From Streptomyces sp. S.PNR 29 (lineage in GTDB: Bacteria > Actinomycetota > Actinomycetes > Streptomycetales > Streptomycetaceae): a stretch of 64,000 bases of DNA. Position numbers and translations under genes: made by a program. The stretch's first letter is position 1. The number at the start of each line of letters is the position of its first letter. The DNA lies in NCBI RefSeq assembly GCF_030386795.1, contig NZ_JANUQM010000002.1, forward strand, positions 682,001-746,000, given 5' to 3'. Under the pieces are notes generated by a model, which was not told the DNA's origin, made no database searches, and saw only the letters and a program-made list of their open reading frames with translations. Shown piece after piece: positions 38,096 through 48,157 of this stretch.

Positions 38096-39367
38096 ATGCG
38101 GTGGATACGCGCCGCCGGTAGGGGCCTTCTCGTCCTCGTCGTGGTCATGACCGGGTACGTCGCCTCGGGCGCGCAGGCCGGCGAGGGCTCCCCGGACGAC
38201 CGCGGCCCGCTCACGCTCGCCACCGCCGGAGACCTCACCGGCTATCTCGGCCCCCTCCTGGAGGGCTGGAACCGCACGCATCCCGGCGAGAAGGTCACCC
38301 TCGTCGAGCTCCCGGACTCCGCCGACGAGACCCACGCGCAGATGGTCACCGACCTGCGCGGCGGCGACCGCAGCCGCTTCGACGTCCTCAACATCGACGT
38401 CAACTGGACGTCGGAGTTCGCCGCAGCGGGCTGGATACGGCCACTCCCGCGCGACCGCTTCCCCCTGAGGACCTTCCTCCCACCGGTCGTCGACACCGCG
38501 ACCTACGGCGGGCAGCTGTACGCCGTCCCGTACGTCACCAACGCCGGCCTGCTCCTCTATCGCAAGGACGTCCTGGCCGAGGAGGGCGTCCCGCCGCCGC
38601 GCACCTGGGCCGAGCTGGAGCGGCAGGCCAGGACCATCGCGCCGAAGTACGGACTGGACGGCTACGCAGGCCAGTTCCTCCCCTACGAGGGCCTCACCGT
38701 CAACGCGGCCGAGGCCGTCTACTCGGCGGGCGGCACGATCCTCGGCGACGAGGGCGAACGCGTCACCGTGGACTCGGCGGCGGCCCGCGAGGGCATCGGG
38801 TTCCTCACCCGCGGCGTGCGCGAGGGCTGGATCCCCAAAGAGGCGCTGACGTACAAGGAGGAGGAGTCCAAGCAGGCCTTCCAGGACGGCCGGCTGCTCT
38901 TCCTGCGCAACTGGCCGTACGCGTACGTCGTCGCCTCCGCCCCGGGCTCCGAGGTCGCCGGCAAGATCGGTGCCGTACCGCTGCCGGGGCCGGACGGGCC
39001 GGGGACGAGCGTCCTCGGCGGCTCCAACCTGGCCGTCACCACACACGCGCGGCATCCCGACTCGGCCGCGCGCCTGATCGCGTACCTGACCAGTGAGCGT
39101 GTCCAGCGCCAGGTCCTCACGCGCGGCGCGCTGCCGCCCGTACGCGCCGACCTCTACGAGGACCCCGGGCTCATCCGCAGGTTCCCGTATCTGCCGACGC
39201 TGCGCGAGAGCGTGCTCTCCGCCGCTCCGCGCCCCAAGAGTCCGCGCTACGACCAGGTCAGCCTGGCGGTGCAGGCGGTCGTGCACGACGCGATGACCGG
39301 GCAGCAGACGCCCGGGGCGGCGGTGCGGCGGCTGGCGAGGGAGCTCGCGGCCGTTTCCGGCAGCTAG
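38096..39367 (+). CDS. Extracellular sugar-type substrate-binding protein (no lipobox)
   Basis: A 423-residue family 1 (maltose/trehalose-type) solute-binding protein. The signal peptide GLLVLVVVMTGYVASGAQA ends with an AxA site and no Cys, so it would be released rather than lipid-anchored, unlike most Gram-positive binding proteins. Conserved features include AQMVTDLRGGDRSRFDVLNIDV and the hinge region YAVPYVTNAGLLLYRKD. GGGAGGAA precedes the ATG. It faces a divergent PadR gene, and the following GH13 operon has its own binding protein and permeases, so this one may serve as a second, secreted sensor or scavenger. The ligand is unknown. Confidence 0.85.
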   Translation: MRWIRAAGRGLLVLVVVMTGYVASGAQAGEGSPDDRGPLTLATAGDLTGYLGPLLEGWNRTHPGEKVTLVELPDSADETHAQMVTDLRGGDRSRFDVLNIDVNWTSEFAAAGWIRPLPRDRFPLRTFLPPVVDTATYGGQLYAVPYVTNAGLLLYRKDVLAEEGVPPPRTWAELERQARTIAPKYGLDGYAGQFLPYEGLTVNAAEAVYSAGGTILGDEGERVTVDSAAAREGIGFLTRGVREGWIPKEALTYKEEESKQAFQDGRLLFLRNWPYAYVVASAPGSEVAGKIGAVPLPGPDGPGTSVLGGSNLAVTTHARHPDSAARLIAYLTSERVQRQVLTRGALPPVRADLYEDPGLIRRFPYLPTLRESVLSAAPRPKSPRYDQVSLAVQAVVHDAMTGQQTPGAAVRRLARELAAVSGS

Positions 39368-39370
39368 CTA

Positions 39371-39387
39371 GTTACCTGTTAGGTAAC
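39371..39387. promoter_or_regulatory. Operator-like palindrome GTTACCTGTTAGGTAAC
   Basis: A perfect 7-bp palindrome arm pair (GTTACCT 39371-39377, AGGTAAC 39381-39387) around GTT. It is the inverse of the site at 38025-38039 over an 11-base core. It is located between the binding protein stop and the GH13 promoter, about 120 bases ahead of the GH13 start. Confidence 0.55.
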
Positions 39388-39469
39388 GCGAACGTCTCAC
39401 CTTTCTTCAGAATGCCCGGTTAAGTCCGTATTTGGTGCCTCAACTCAGCAGTAGCTTCTGTTCTTTTCG

Positions 39470-39498
39470 TTGACACCCTCGCGAGACGCCTACATAAC
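39470..39498 (+). promoter_or_regulatory. Candidate GH13 promoter, probably leaderless
   Basis: A consensus TTGACA (39470-39475) is followed by TACATAAC (39491-39498). TACATA would give a 15-base spacer and CATAAC a 17-base one. Start sites for either would fall at 39503-39507, at or near the ATG at 39507, and no ribosome site precedes that codon. Confidence 0.45.
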
Positions 39499-39506
39499 AT
39501 GCATGC

Positions 39507-41132
<1,626 letters not shown>

Positions 41133-41172
41133 CCCCCAGCGACGTCAACTCACACCCGATGAAGGGACATCA

Positions 41173-42501
41173 ATGATGATGCGACGACGTACCACCCTCC
41201 TCACCGGCTGCACCGCCCTCGCCCTGGCGCTCGGCGCGACCGCCTGTGGCGGCGGGCCCGTCACGGCCGGCGGCGGCGACAAGGCGCTCAGCGGCCAGAC
41301 GGTCACCGTGGCCGGCGTCTGGTCCGGCACCGAGCAGAAGAACTTCCAGAAGGTGCTGGACGCCTTCACCGAGAAGACCGGCGCCAAGACGCAGTTCGTC
41401 TCCACCGGCGACAACGTCTCCACCGTCGTCGGCAGCAAGATCGAGGGCGGCAACGCCCCCGACGTCGTGATGGTCCCGCAGGTCGGCGTGCTCAAGCAGT
41501 TCGCGCAGAAGGGCTGGCTCAAGCCGCTGTCGAAGAAGACCCGGCAGTCCGTGGACGCCAACTACGCGGACGTCTGGAAGGACTACGGCAGCGTCGACGG
41601 CACCCTGTACGGCCTGTACTTCAAGGCCGCCCACAAGTCGACCGTCTGGTACAGCCCCGACGCCCTCGCCCAGGCCGGCGTCAAGCCGCCGAAGACGTAC
41701 GACGAGATGCTGAAGGCCGGGCAGACCGTCTCCGACTCCGGTCTCGCCGCCTTCTCGGTCGCCGGGCAGGACGGCTGGACGCTCACCGACTGGTTCGAGA
41801 ACGTCTACCTCTCCCAGGCCGGACCGGAGAAGTACGACGCCCTCGCCGCCCACAAGCTGAAGTGGACCGACGCGAGCGTGGTCGAGGCGCTCACCACGCT
41901 CGGCAAGCTCTTCAAGGACAAGCAACTCGTCGCGGGCGGTCAGAAGGAGGCCCTGAACACCGACTTCCCGGGCTCGGTGGAGAAGGTGTTCGGTCCGAAG
42001 CCCGAGGCCGGCATGGTGTACGAGGGCGACTTCGTCGCCGGGGTCGCCAAGGACCAGTTCGGGAAGACGATCGGCGAGGACGCGAACTTCTTCCCCTTCC
42101 CGGCGGTCGGCGGCGGCGAGGCGCCGGTCGTCAGCGGCGGTGACGCGGCCGCCGTCCTGAAGGACGGCAAGAACCAGAAGGCCGCCCAGGCGCTCCTGGA
42201 GTATCTGGCGACGCCCGAGGCCGCGGCCGTGTGGGCCGAGGCGGGCGGCTTCCTGTCCCCGAACAAGAAGCTCGACCTCGCCTCCTACGGCGACGACGTC
42301 ACCCGCGCGACCGCCAAGTCCCTCATCGCGGCCGGCGACTCGGTCCGCTTCGACATGTCCGACCAGGCTCCCGCGGCCTTCGGCGGCACCAAGGGCACGG
42401 GCGAGTGGAAGCTCCTGCAGGACTTCCTGCGCGACCCGTCCGACCCGAAGGGCACCGCGGCCGAGCTGGAGGCCGCCGCGGCCAAGGCGTACCAGGGCTG
42501 A
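41173..42501 (+). CDS. Sugar ABC transporter substrate-binding lipoprotein
   Basis: A 442-residue family 1 solute-binding lipoprotein. MMMRRRTTLLTGCTALALAL ends in GATAC with the acylated Cys at about residue 25. GQTVTVAGVWSGTEQKNF and the conserved lobe-closure segments follow. GAAGGGAC precedes the ATG; the next ATG at 41176 is equally possible. It belongs to the operon GH13-lipoprotein-permease-permease, and so carries alpha-glucosides to the membrane pore. It differs from the lipobox-less binding protein at 38096-39367. Confidence 0.93.
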   Translation: MMMRRRTTLLTGCTALALALGATACGGGPVTAGGGDKALSGQTVTVAGVWSGTEQKNFQKVLDAFTEKTGAKTQFVSTGDNVSTVVGSKIEGGNAPDVVMVPQVGVLKQFAQKGWLKPLSKKTRQSVDANYADVWKDYGSVDGTLYGLYFKAAHKSTVWYSPDALAQAGVKPPKTYDEMLKAGQTVSDSGLAAFSVAGQDGWTLTDWFENVYLSQAGPEKYDALAAHKLKWTDASVVEALTTLGKLFKDKQLVAGGQKEALNTDFPGSVEKVFGPKPEAGMVYEGDFVAGVAKDQFGKTIGEDANFFPFPAVGGGEAPVVSGGDAAAVLKDGKNQKAAQALLEYLATPEAAAVWAEAGGFLSPNKKLDLASYGDDVTRATAKSLIAAGDSVRFDMSDQAPAAFGGTKGTGEWKLLQDFLRDPSDPKGTAAELEAAAAKAYQG

Positions 42502-42503
42502 CC

Positions 42504-43871
42504 ATGACCTCGACCTTGGTGAAAGAGACGGGCCGTCCGGGCCCCTCGCCCGCCGCCGGTCCCGCGCCTGTCAGGCGCACCCGGCGGCGGGGGCCGGCCG
42601 TCGCCCTGCTGTTCGTGCTGCCCGCGCTGCTCCTGCTGGGCGCGCTCGTCGTCTACCCCGTGCTGTTCTCGATCGGCCGCAGCTTCTTCGACGCCTCCGG
42701 CACCCGTTTCGTGGGCGGCGAGAACTACGCCGAGATGTTCCGCGACCCGGCCACGCTCACGGCCGTCCGCAACACGGCCATCTGGGTCGTCGTCGCACCG
42801 ACGCTGCTGACCGGCCTCGGACTGATCCTCGCCGTCCTGGTGGAGAAGGTCCGCTGGGCCACCGCCTTCAAACTGCTGCTCTTCATGCCGATGGCGGTCT
42901 CCTTCCTCGCCGCGGGCATCATCTTCCGGCTCGCCTACGACGAGGACCCGGACAAAGGCGTGCTGAACGCCGCCGTCGTCTCCGTCCACGACGCCTTCAA
43001 GGGCACGTCGTCGTACCCGACGGCCCGGGCACGTGACGGGCAGGGGCTGACCAAGGCGGCGGACGGCTCGTACCGGACGAGTACGGGGGTCTCGCCCGGG
43101 GACACGGTGGCGCTCGGCCTCGTCGGCGTACAGCCGAACGACCTGCCCGGCGCCGCCGAACCCGCGTACGCGGCGGCGGGGCGGAAGGCGGCCTCCGGTG
43201 AGCTGCGCGGAGTGGTGTACCTGGACTTCACGCCCGGCGGGGGAGGGAAACAGGGCGAGGTCGACCGGCGGGAGAGCGGGCTGCCCGAGATGAAGGTCGA
43301 GGTGGTGCGCGACGGCAGGACGGTCGCCACGACGACCACCGCGTCCGACGGCTCCTTCCGCTTCGGAGGGCTGGACGCCGGCTCGTACGCGGTCCGGCTC
43401 CCCGCCTCGAACTTCGCCCCGCCCTACGAGGGCGTCTCCTGGCTCGGGCCGACGCTCGTCACGCCGGCGATCATCGGGGCGTACCTGTGGATCTGGACCG
43501 GGTTCGCGATGGTGCTGATCGGTGCCGGGCTGTCGACGCTGCCACGGGACGCGCTGGAGGCGGCGCGGATGGACGGCGCGAACGAGTGGCAGATCTTCCG
43601 CCGGATCACGGTCCCGCTGCTCGCCCCGGTGCTGACCGTCGTCTTCGTCACCCTCGTGATCAACGTGATGAAGGTCTTCGACCTCGTCTACATCATCGCG
43701 CCCGGCCCCGTGCAGGAGGACGCGACCGTGCTCGCGACCCAGATGTGGCTGGTGTCGTTCGGCGGTGGCAACAACCAGGGGCTGGGCAGTGCGCTCGGTG
43801 TGCTGCTCCTGCTGCTGGTGGTCCCCGCGATGGTCTTCAACGTCCGCCGTTTCCGAAGGAGTCAGCGATGA
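42504..43871 (+). CDS. Sugar ABC permease (MalF/AglF type) with inserted extracytoplasmic domain
   Basis: A 455-residue membrane subunit, about 150 residues longer than the usual MalF-like permease. Helices before residue 140 and after residue 310 form the normal core, with the EAA loop LEAARMDGANEWQIFRRI. Between them (about residues 145-310) lies an insertion. Its second half (GVVYLDFTPGGGG... VEVVRDGRTVATTT... GSFRFGGLDAGSYAVRLPA) resembles a CnaB/carboxypeptidase-regulatory-like beta-sandwich. It should lie outside the cell, like the P2 loop of E. coli MalF but with another fold. It starts two bases after the lipoprotein stop and overlaps the next permease. Confidence 0.88.
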   Translation: MTSTLVKETGRPGPSPAAGPAPVRRTRRRGPAVALLFVLPALLLLGALVVYPVLFSIGRSFFDASGTRFVGGENYAEMFRDPATLTAVRNTAIWVVVAPTLLTGLGLILAVLVEKVRWATAFKLLLFMPMAVSFLAAGIIFRLAYDEDPDKGVLNAAVVSVHDAFKGTSSYPTARARDGQGLTKAADGSYRTSTGVSPGDTVALGLVGVQPNDLPGAAEPAYAAAGRKAASGELRGVVYLDFTPGGGGKQGEVDRRESGLPEMKVEVVRDGRTVATTTTASDGSFRFGGLDAGSYAVRLPASNFAPPYEGVSWLGPTLVTPAIIGAYLWIWTGFAMVLIGAGLSTLPRDALEAARMDGANEWQIFRRITVPLLAPVLTVVFVTLVINVMKVFDLVYIIAPGPVQEDATVLATQMWLVSFGGGNNQGLGSALGVLLLLLVVPAMVFNVRRFRRSQR

Positions 43872-44707
43872 ACGCCGTCAGGCGAGGACTGGGCAACGGG
43901 GTCGTCCAGGCCTTCCTCGTGGTCGTCGGGCTGGTGTGGATGACCCCGCTGGCCGGGCTGTTCCTGTCGTCGCTGCGGTCCGCCGAGGACACGGCGAAGG
44001 GCGGCTGGTGGACGGTGTTCGCCGGCCCCGGGCAGCTGTCCTTCGACAACTACTCGGCGCTGCTGAAGAACGCGGGCATCACCCAGGCGTTCTGGAACAC
44101 GGTGCTGATCTCGGTCCCGGCCACCGCGCTGGTCGTCGTCATCGCGGCACTCGCCGGTTACGCGTTCGCGTGGCTGGACTTCCCCGGCCGGGAGACCATC
44201 TTCCTGGTCGTCGTGGCGCTGCTCGTGGTCCCGGTGCAGATCGGGCTGCTGCCGGTCGCCAAACTCTTCGGCCAGCTCGGGCTGTTCGGCACGATCCCGG
44301 GCGTCGTCCTCTTCCACGTGGCCTACGGGCTGCCGTTCGCGGTGTTCCTGCTGCGGAACTACTTCGCCGAGATGCCGAAGGAGATGCTGGAGGCCGCGCG
44401 CATGGACGGCGGCAGCGAATGGCGGATCTTCACCCGGCTCGTGCTGCCCGTGGGACGGCCGGCCATCGCCAGCCTCGCCATCTTCCAGTTCCTGTGGGTG
44501 TGGAACGACATGCTGGTCGCGCTGCTCTTCGCGGACAGCTCCGCACAGCCGCTGACCGTGGAACTCCAGTCGCAGATACGGCAGTTCGGCAGCAACATCG
44601 ACGTGCTGGCACCGGGCGCGTTCGTGTCGCTGGTGGTGCCGGTGGTGGTGTTCTTCGCGTTCCAGCGGCACTTCGTGCAGGGCGTGATGGCGGGGTCGGT
44701 GAAATAG
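43868..44707 (+). CDS. Sugar ABC permease (MalG/AglG type)
   Basis: A 279-residue partner permease with six hydrophobic helices. The EAA loop reads EAARMDGGSEWRIFTRLVLP (residues 176-195), where the shared ATPase docks. No ATPase gene is in the cluster, so, as usual for streptomycete sugar importers, a multitask MsiK-type ATPase from elsewhere is presumably used. The ATG overlaps the preceding permease stop (ATGA). The gene ends in front of a strong bidirectional hairpin. Confidence 0.93.
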   Translation: MNAVRRGLGNGVVQAFLVVVGLVWMTPLAGLFLSSLRSAEDTAKGGWWTVFAGPGQLSFDNYSALLKNAGITQAFWNTVLISVPATALVVVIAALAGYAFAWLDFPGRETIFLVVVALLVVPVQIGLLPVAKLFGQLGLFGTIPGVVLFHVAYGLPFAVFLLRNYFAEMPKEMLEAARMDGGSEWRIFTRLVLPVGRPAIASLAIFQFLWVWNDMLVALLFADSSAQPLTVELQSQIRQFGSNIDVLAPGAFVSLVVPVVVFFAFQRHFVQGVMAGSVK

Positions 44708-44715
44708 CGGTACGC

Positions 44716-44754
44716 CTCGGGCCCCCGCTTCACATCACGAAGCGGGGGCCCGAG
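44716..44754. terminator. Bidirectional terminator between the sugar importer and pgl
   Basis: A perfect 16-bp stem (44716-44731 and 44739-44754) with a 7-base loop, between the stop of the last permease gene and the convergent end of pgl. Confidence 0.85.
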
Positions 44755-44759
44755 TACGT

Positions 44760-45542
44760 TCACGCCGACGCCGCTGGATACAGCGACCTCGGCAGCTGCG
44801 AGGCCGCCGCCGCGTCCAGCAGCCACAGGGTGCGGGCGCGGCCGTACGCCCCCGCCGCCGGGGCCTGGATCTCGCCCGCACCCGACAGGCCGATCGCCGC
44901 GGCCTCCGCCTTGTCCTCGCCGGCGGCCAGCAGCCAGACCTCCCGGGCGGCGCGGATCGCCGGCAACGTCAGCGTCACGCGCGTCGGCGGCGGCTTGGGC
45001 GCGCCGTGCACCCCGACCACCGTACGGTCGGTCTCGCGGACCGCCGGCAGCTCCGGGAACAGGGACGCCACATGCGTGTCCGGGCCGACGCCCAGCATCA
45101 GCACGTCGAAGGTGGGAACCGCACCGTGGTTCTCGGGACCGGCGGCACGGGCCAGTTCCTCCGCGTACGCGGCCGCCGCCGCGTCGACGTCCGTGCCGTA
45201 CGGGCCGTCCGACGCGGGCATCGCGTGCACGCGCTTCGGGTCCAGCGGCACCGCGTCGAGCAGCGCCTCCCGGGCCTGGGTGACGTTGCGCTCCGGGTCG
45301 CCCTCCGGCAGGAACCGCTCGTCGCCCCACCACAGGTCCAGGCGGCCCCAGTCGATCGCGTCCCGGGCCGGTGCGGCGGCCAGCGCGGCCAGCAGGCCGT
45401 TGCCGTTGCGGCCGCCGGTCAGCACCACGGACGCCGAACCCGTCGAGGTCTGCGCGTCCACGATCTTCGTGATCAGCCGGGCCGCCGCGGCCTGCGCCAT
45501 CAGCTCCTTGTCGCGGTGCACGACCAGTTGGGGAGTGCTCAC
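44760..45542 (-). CDS. pgl: 6-phosphogluconolactonase
   Basis: A 260-residue lactonase of the oxidative pentose phosphate pathway (6-phosphogluconolactone to 6-phosphogluconate). The SugarP_isomerase fold shows LTGGRNGNGLLAAL, the DevB-type motif WWGDERFLPEGDPERN (residues 71-86) and MLGVGPDTHVASLFP. A GTG start overlaps the opcA stop. It is the last gene of tkt-tal-zwf-opcA-pgl and ends facing a convergent terminator. The enzyme converts the direct product of Zwf encoded upstream. Confidence 0.95.
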   Translation of the reverse strand: MSTPQLVVHRDKELMAQAAAARLITKIVDAQTSTGSASVVLTGGRNGNGLLAALAAAPARDAIDWGRLDLWWGDERFLPEGDPERNVTQAREALLDAVPLDPKRVHAMPASDGPYGTDVDAAAAAYAEELARAAGPENHGAVPTFDVLMLGVGPDTHVASLFPELPAVRETDRTVVGVHGAPKPPPTRVTLTLPAIRAAREVWLLAAGEDKAEAAAIGLSGAGEIQAPAAGAYGRARTLWLLDAAAASQLPRSLYPAASA

Positions 45543-46633
45543 TTCGCCGCCGCCCTCTTCACCGGTTCCTTCGCCGTCGCCTGCTCCGCGGGTGCTTTCG
45601 CAGCGGTTTCCACGGGAGCGGGGAGCGCGAGGGGTCCGTCCCCTTTGTCTCCTTCATCTCCTTTGGCCGGCTCGGCGGCCGGAGCCGCCGGAGCCTGCGG
45701 AGACGACGGCGACTTCAGCCGGTCCACCCCGTACCGCAGCGCCGACGCGTAGGTGTCGTCCGGGTCCAGCCGCCGCAGCTCCTCCGCGATCAGCTCGGCC
45801 GTCTCGCGCCGCTTGAGCGCCACCGCACGGTCCGGCTGGCCCTCGATGGACAGGGTCGCGAGGGATCCGTCCGCGCGGTCCAGCACGATCGGGCCGCAGT
45901 CCGTGTCCATGCGGACCGCCGTGAGGCCCGGGCCGCCCGACAGCGAGCGCTTCACGGGGACGTCCAGCCGGTCCGCCAGCCACATCGCCAGCAGCTCGCA
46001 GCTCGGGTTGAACTCCTCGCCCTCCACCTCGACGGCCCGCACCTCGCAGGCGACCTGGTCCAGCGCCGCCGCCAGCATCGAACGCCAGGGGGTGATACGG
46101 GTCCAGGACAGGTCGGTGTCGCCAGGAGCGTAGGCCTTGGCGCGTTCCGCCAGGTCCCGCACCGGCTGCTCGGACGCGTAGGTGTCGGTCACCCGGCGCT
46201 GGGCCAGCGAGCCGAGCGCGTCTCCCGCCGGGTCGAGCGGCGCGTTCACCGGCCACCACACCACCACCGGCGCGTCCGGCAGCAGCAGGGGCAGGACCAC
46301 CGACTGGGCGTGGTCGACGATCTCGCCGTACAGCCGCAGCACCACCGTCTCTCCGGTGCCCGCGTCCGCGCCGAGGCGCACCTCGGCGTCCAGCCGGGAC
46401 TGCGTACGGTCCCGGGGGGAGCGCGAGACACGCTTGATGACCACGAGCGTGCGCGAGGGATGCTCGTGCGCGGCGTCGCTCGCGGCCTTCAAGGCGTCGT
46501 AGGCGTTCTCCTCGTCCGTCACGATGACCAGCGTGAGCACCATGCCGACGGCCGGCGTGCCGATGGCCCGCCGCCCCTGCACGAGCGCCTTGTTGATCTT
46601 GCTGGCCGTGGTGTCCGTGAGGTCTATCTTCAT
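45539..46633 (-). CDS. opcA: Glucose-6-phosphate dehydrogenase assembly protein OpcA
   Basis: A 364-residue OpcA, which in cyanobacteria and actinobacteria activates or assembles glucose-6-phosphate dehydrogenase. GTPAVGMVLTLVIV, VVWWPVNAPLDPAG and LSWTRITPWRSMLA are recognisable OpcA blocks. The last 60 residues are an Ala/Pro/Lys-rich tail beyond the conserved domain. Its ATG overlaps the zwf stop (ATGA) and its stop overlaps the pgl GTG, so Zwf, its activator and the lactonase are made together. No ligand-binding residues can be assigned. Confidence 0.95.
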   Translation of the reverse strand: MKIDLTDTTASKINKALVQGRRAIGTPAVGMVLTLVIVTDEENAYDALKAASDAAHEHPSRTLVVIKRVSRSPRDRTQSRLDAEVRLGADAGTGETVVLRLYGEIVDHAQSVVLPLLLPDAPVVVWWPVNAPLDPAGDALGSLAQRRVTDTYASEQPVRDLAERAKAYAPGDTDLSWTRITPWRSMLAAALDQVACEVRAVEVEGEEFNPSCELLAMWLADRLDVPVKRSLSGGPGLTAVRMDTDCGPIVLDRADGSLATLSIEGQPDRAVALKRRETAELIAEELRRLDPDDTYASALRYGVDRLKSPSSPQAPAAPAAEPAKGDEGDKGDGPLALPAPVETAAKAPAEQATAKEPVKRAAAK

Positions 46634-48153
46634 GGCCGGCGCCAGCTCCGTCCGTCTCGCTTCAGCATGTCGTCCGCCTCGACGGGTCCCCACGTACCGG
46701 CCGGATACTGGGCGGGCTTGCCGTTCTTGTCCCAGTACTCCTCGATCGGGTCGAGGATCTTCCAGGACAGCTCGACCTCCTCGGTGCGCGGGAAGAGGTT
46801 CGAGTCGCCGAGCAGCACGTCCAGGATCAGCCGCTCGTACGCCTCCGGGCTGGACTCCGTGAACGACTCGCCGTAGGCGAAGTCCATCGACACGTCCCGG
46901 ATCTCCATCGACGTGCCCGGCACCTTCGAGCCGAAGCGGACCGTGACGCCCTCGTCGGGCTGGACCCGGATGACGATCGCGTTCTGGCCCAGCTCCTCCG
47001 TCGACGTCGTGTCGAACGGGGAGTGCGGGGCGCGCTGGAAGACGACCGCGATCTCCGTGACGCGACGGCCGAGCCGCTTGCCGGTGCGCAGATAGAAGGG
47101 GACGCCCGCCCAGCGGCGGTTGTCGACCTCCAGCTTGATCGCGGCGTAGGTGTCGGTCTTCGAGGACGGGCTGATGCCCTCCTCGTCGAGGTAACCGACC
47201 GCCTTCGCACCGCCCTGCCAGCCCGCCGCGTACTGGGCGCGCACGGTGTCGCGGCCCAGGTCCTTCGGCAGCCGGACCGCGCCGAGCACCTTGGTCTTCT
47301 CGGCGGCCAGCGCGTCCGCGTCGAAGGAGGAGGGCTCCTCCATCGCGGTCAGCGCCATCAGCTGCAGCAGGTGGTTCTGGATGACGTCCCGGGCGGCGCC
47401 GATGCCGTCGTAGTATCCCGCCCGGCCGCCGATGCCGATGTCCTCGGCCATCGTGATCTGCACATGGTCGACGTACGACCGGTTCCAGATCGGCTCGAAC
47501 AGCTGGTTGGCGAAGCGCAGGGCCAGGATGTTCTGGACGGTCTCCTTGCCCAGGTAGTGGTCGATGCGGAAGACCTGGTCCGGGGCGAAGACCTCGTGCA
47601 CGACCTTGTTCAGCTCCTCGGCCGACTTCAGGTCGTGGCCGAACGGCTTCTCGATGACCGCGCGCCGCCAGGAGCCGTCCTTCTGGTCGGCCAGGCCGTG
47701 CTTCTTCAGCTGCTGGATGACCACCGGGAAGGAACGCGGCGGCACGGACAGGTAGAAGGCGAAGTTGCCGCCCGTGCCCTGCGCCTTGTCCAGCTCCTCT
47801 ATGGTGGCGCGCAGCCGCTCGAACGCGTCGTCGTCGTCGAAGGTGCCCTGGACGAAGCGCATCCCCTGGATGAGCTGCTGCCAGACCTCCTCGCGGAACG
47901 GCGTACGGGCGTGCTCCTTGACCGCGTCGTGTACCTCCTGCGCGAAGTCCTCGTGATCCCACTCGCGCCGGGCGAAGCCGACGAGCGAGAAGCCCGGCGG
48001 CAGCAGCCCCCGGTTGGCGAGGTCGTACACCGCGGGCATGAGCTTCTTGCGCGACAGGTCGCCCGTGACACCGAAGATGACCAGGCCCGACGGCCCCGCG
48101 ATACGCGGGAGCCGTCGGTCTGCGGGGTCACGCAGCGGGTTGCTGCTCGACAA
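46630..48153 (-). CDS. zwf: Glucose-6-phosphate 1-dehydrogenase
   Basis: A 507-residue NADP-dependent dehydrogenase, the first step of the pentose phosphate pathway. It has the nucleotide motif VIFGVTGDLSRKKLMPA (residues 25-41), the active-site signature RIDHYLGKETVQN and EKPFGHD. The start is TTG at 48153, five bases after the tal stop, with GGAGGG in the tal end as ribosome site; the next in-frame ATG would cut into the Rossmann fold. NADPH from this enzyme serves biosynthesis and redox balance. Confidence 0.95.
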   Translation of the reverse strand: MSSSNPLRDPADRRLPRIAGPSGLVIFGVTGDLSRKKLMPAVYDLANRGLLPPGFSLVGFARREWDHEDFAQEVHDAVKEHARTPFREEVWQQLIQGMRFVQGTFDDDDAFERLRATIEELDKAQGTGGNFAFYLSVPPRSFPVVIQQLKKHGLADQKDGSWRRAVIEKPFGHDLKSAEELNKVVHEVFAPDQVFRIDHYLGKETVQNILALRFANQLFEPIWNRSYVDHVQITMAEDIGIGGRAGYYDGIGAARDVIQNHLLQLMALTAMEEPSSFDADALAAEKTKVLGAVRLPKDLGRDTVRAQYAAGWQGGAKAVGYLDEEGISPSSKTDTYAAIKLEVDNRRWAGVPFYLRTGKRLGRRVTEIAVVFQRAPHSPFDTTSTEELGQNAIVIRVQPDEGVTVRFGSKVPGTSMEIRDVSMDFAYGESFTESSPEAYERLILDVLLGDSNLFPRTEEVELSWKILDPIEEYWDKNGKPAQYPAGTWGPVEADDMLKRDGRSWRRP

Positions 48154-48157
48154 GGTC

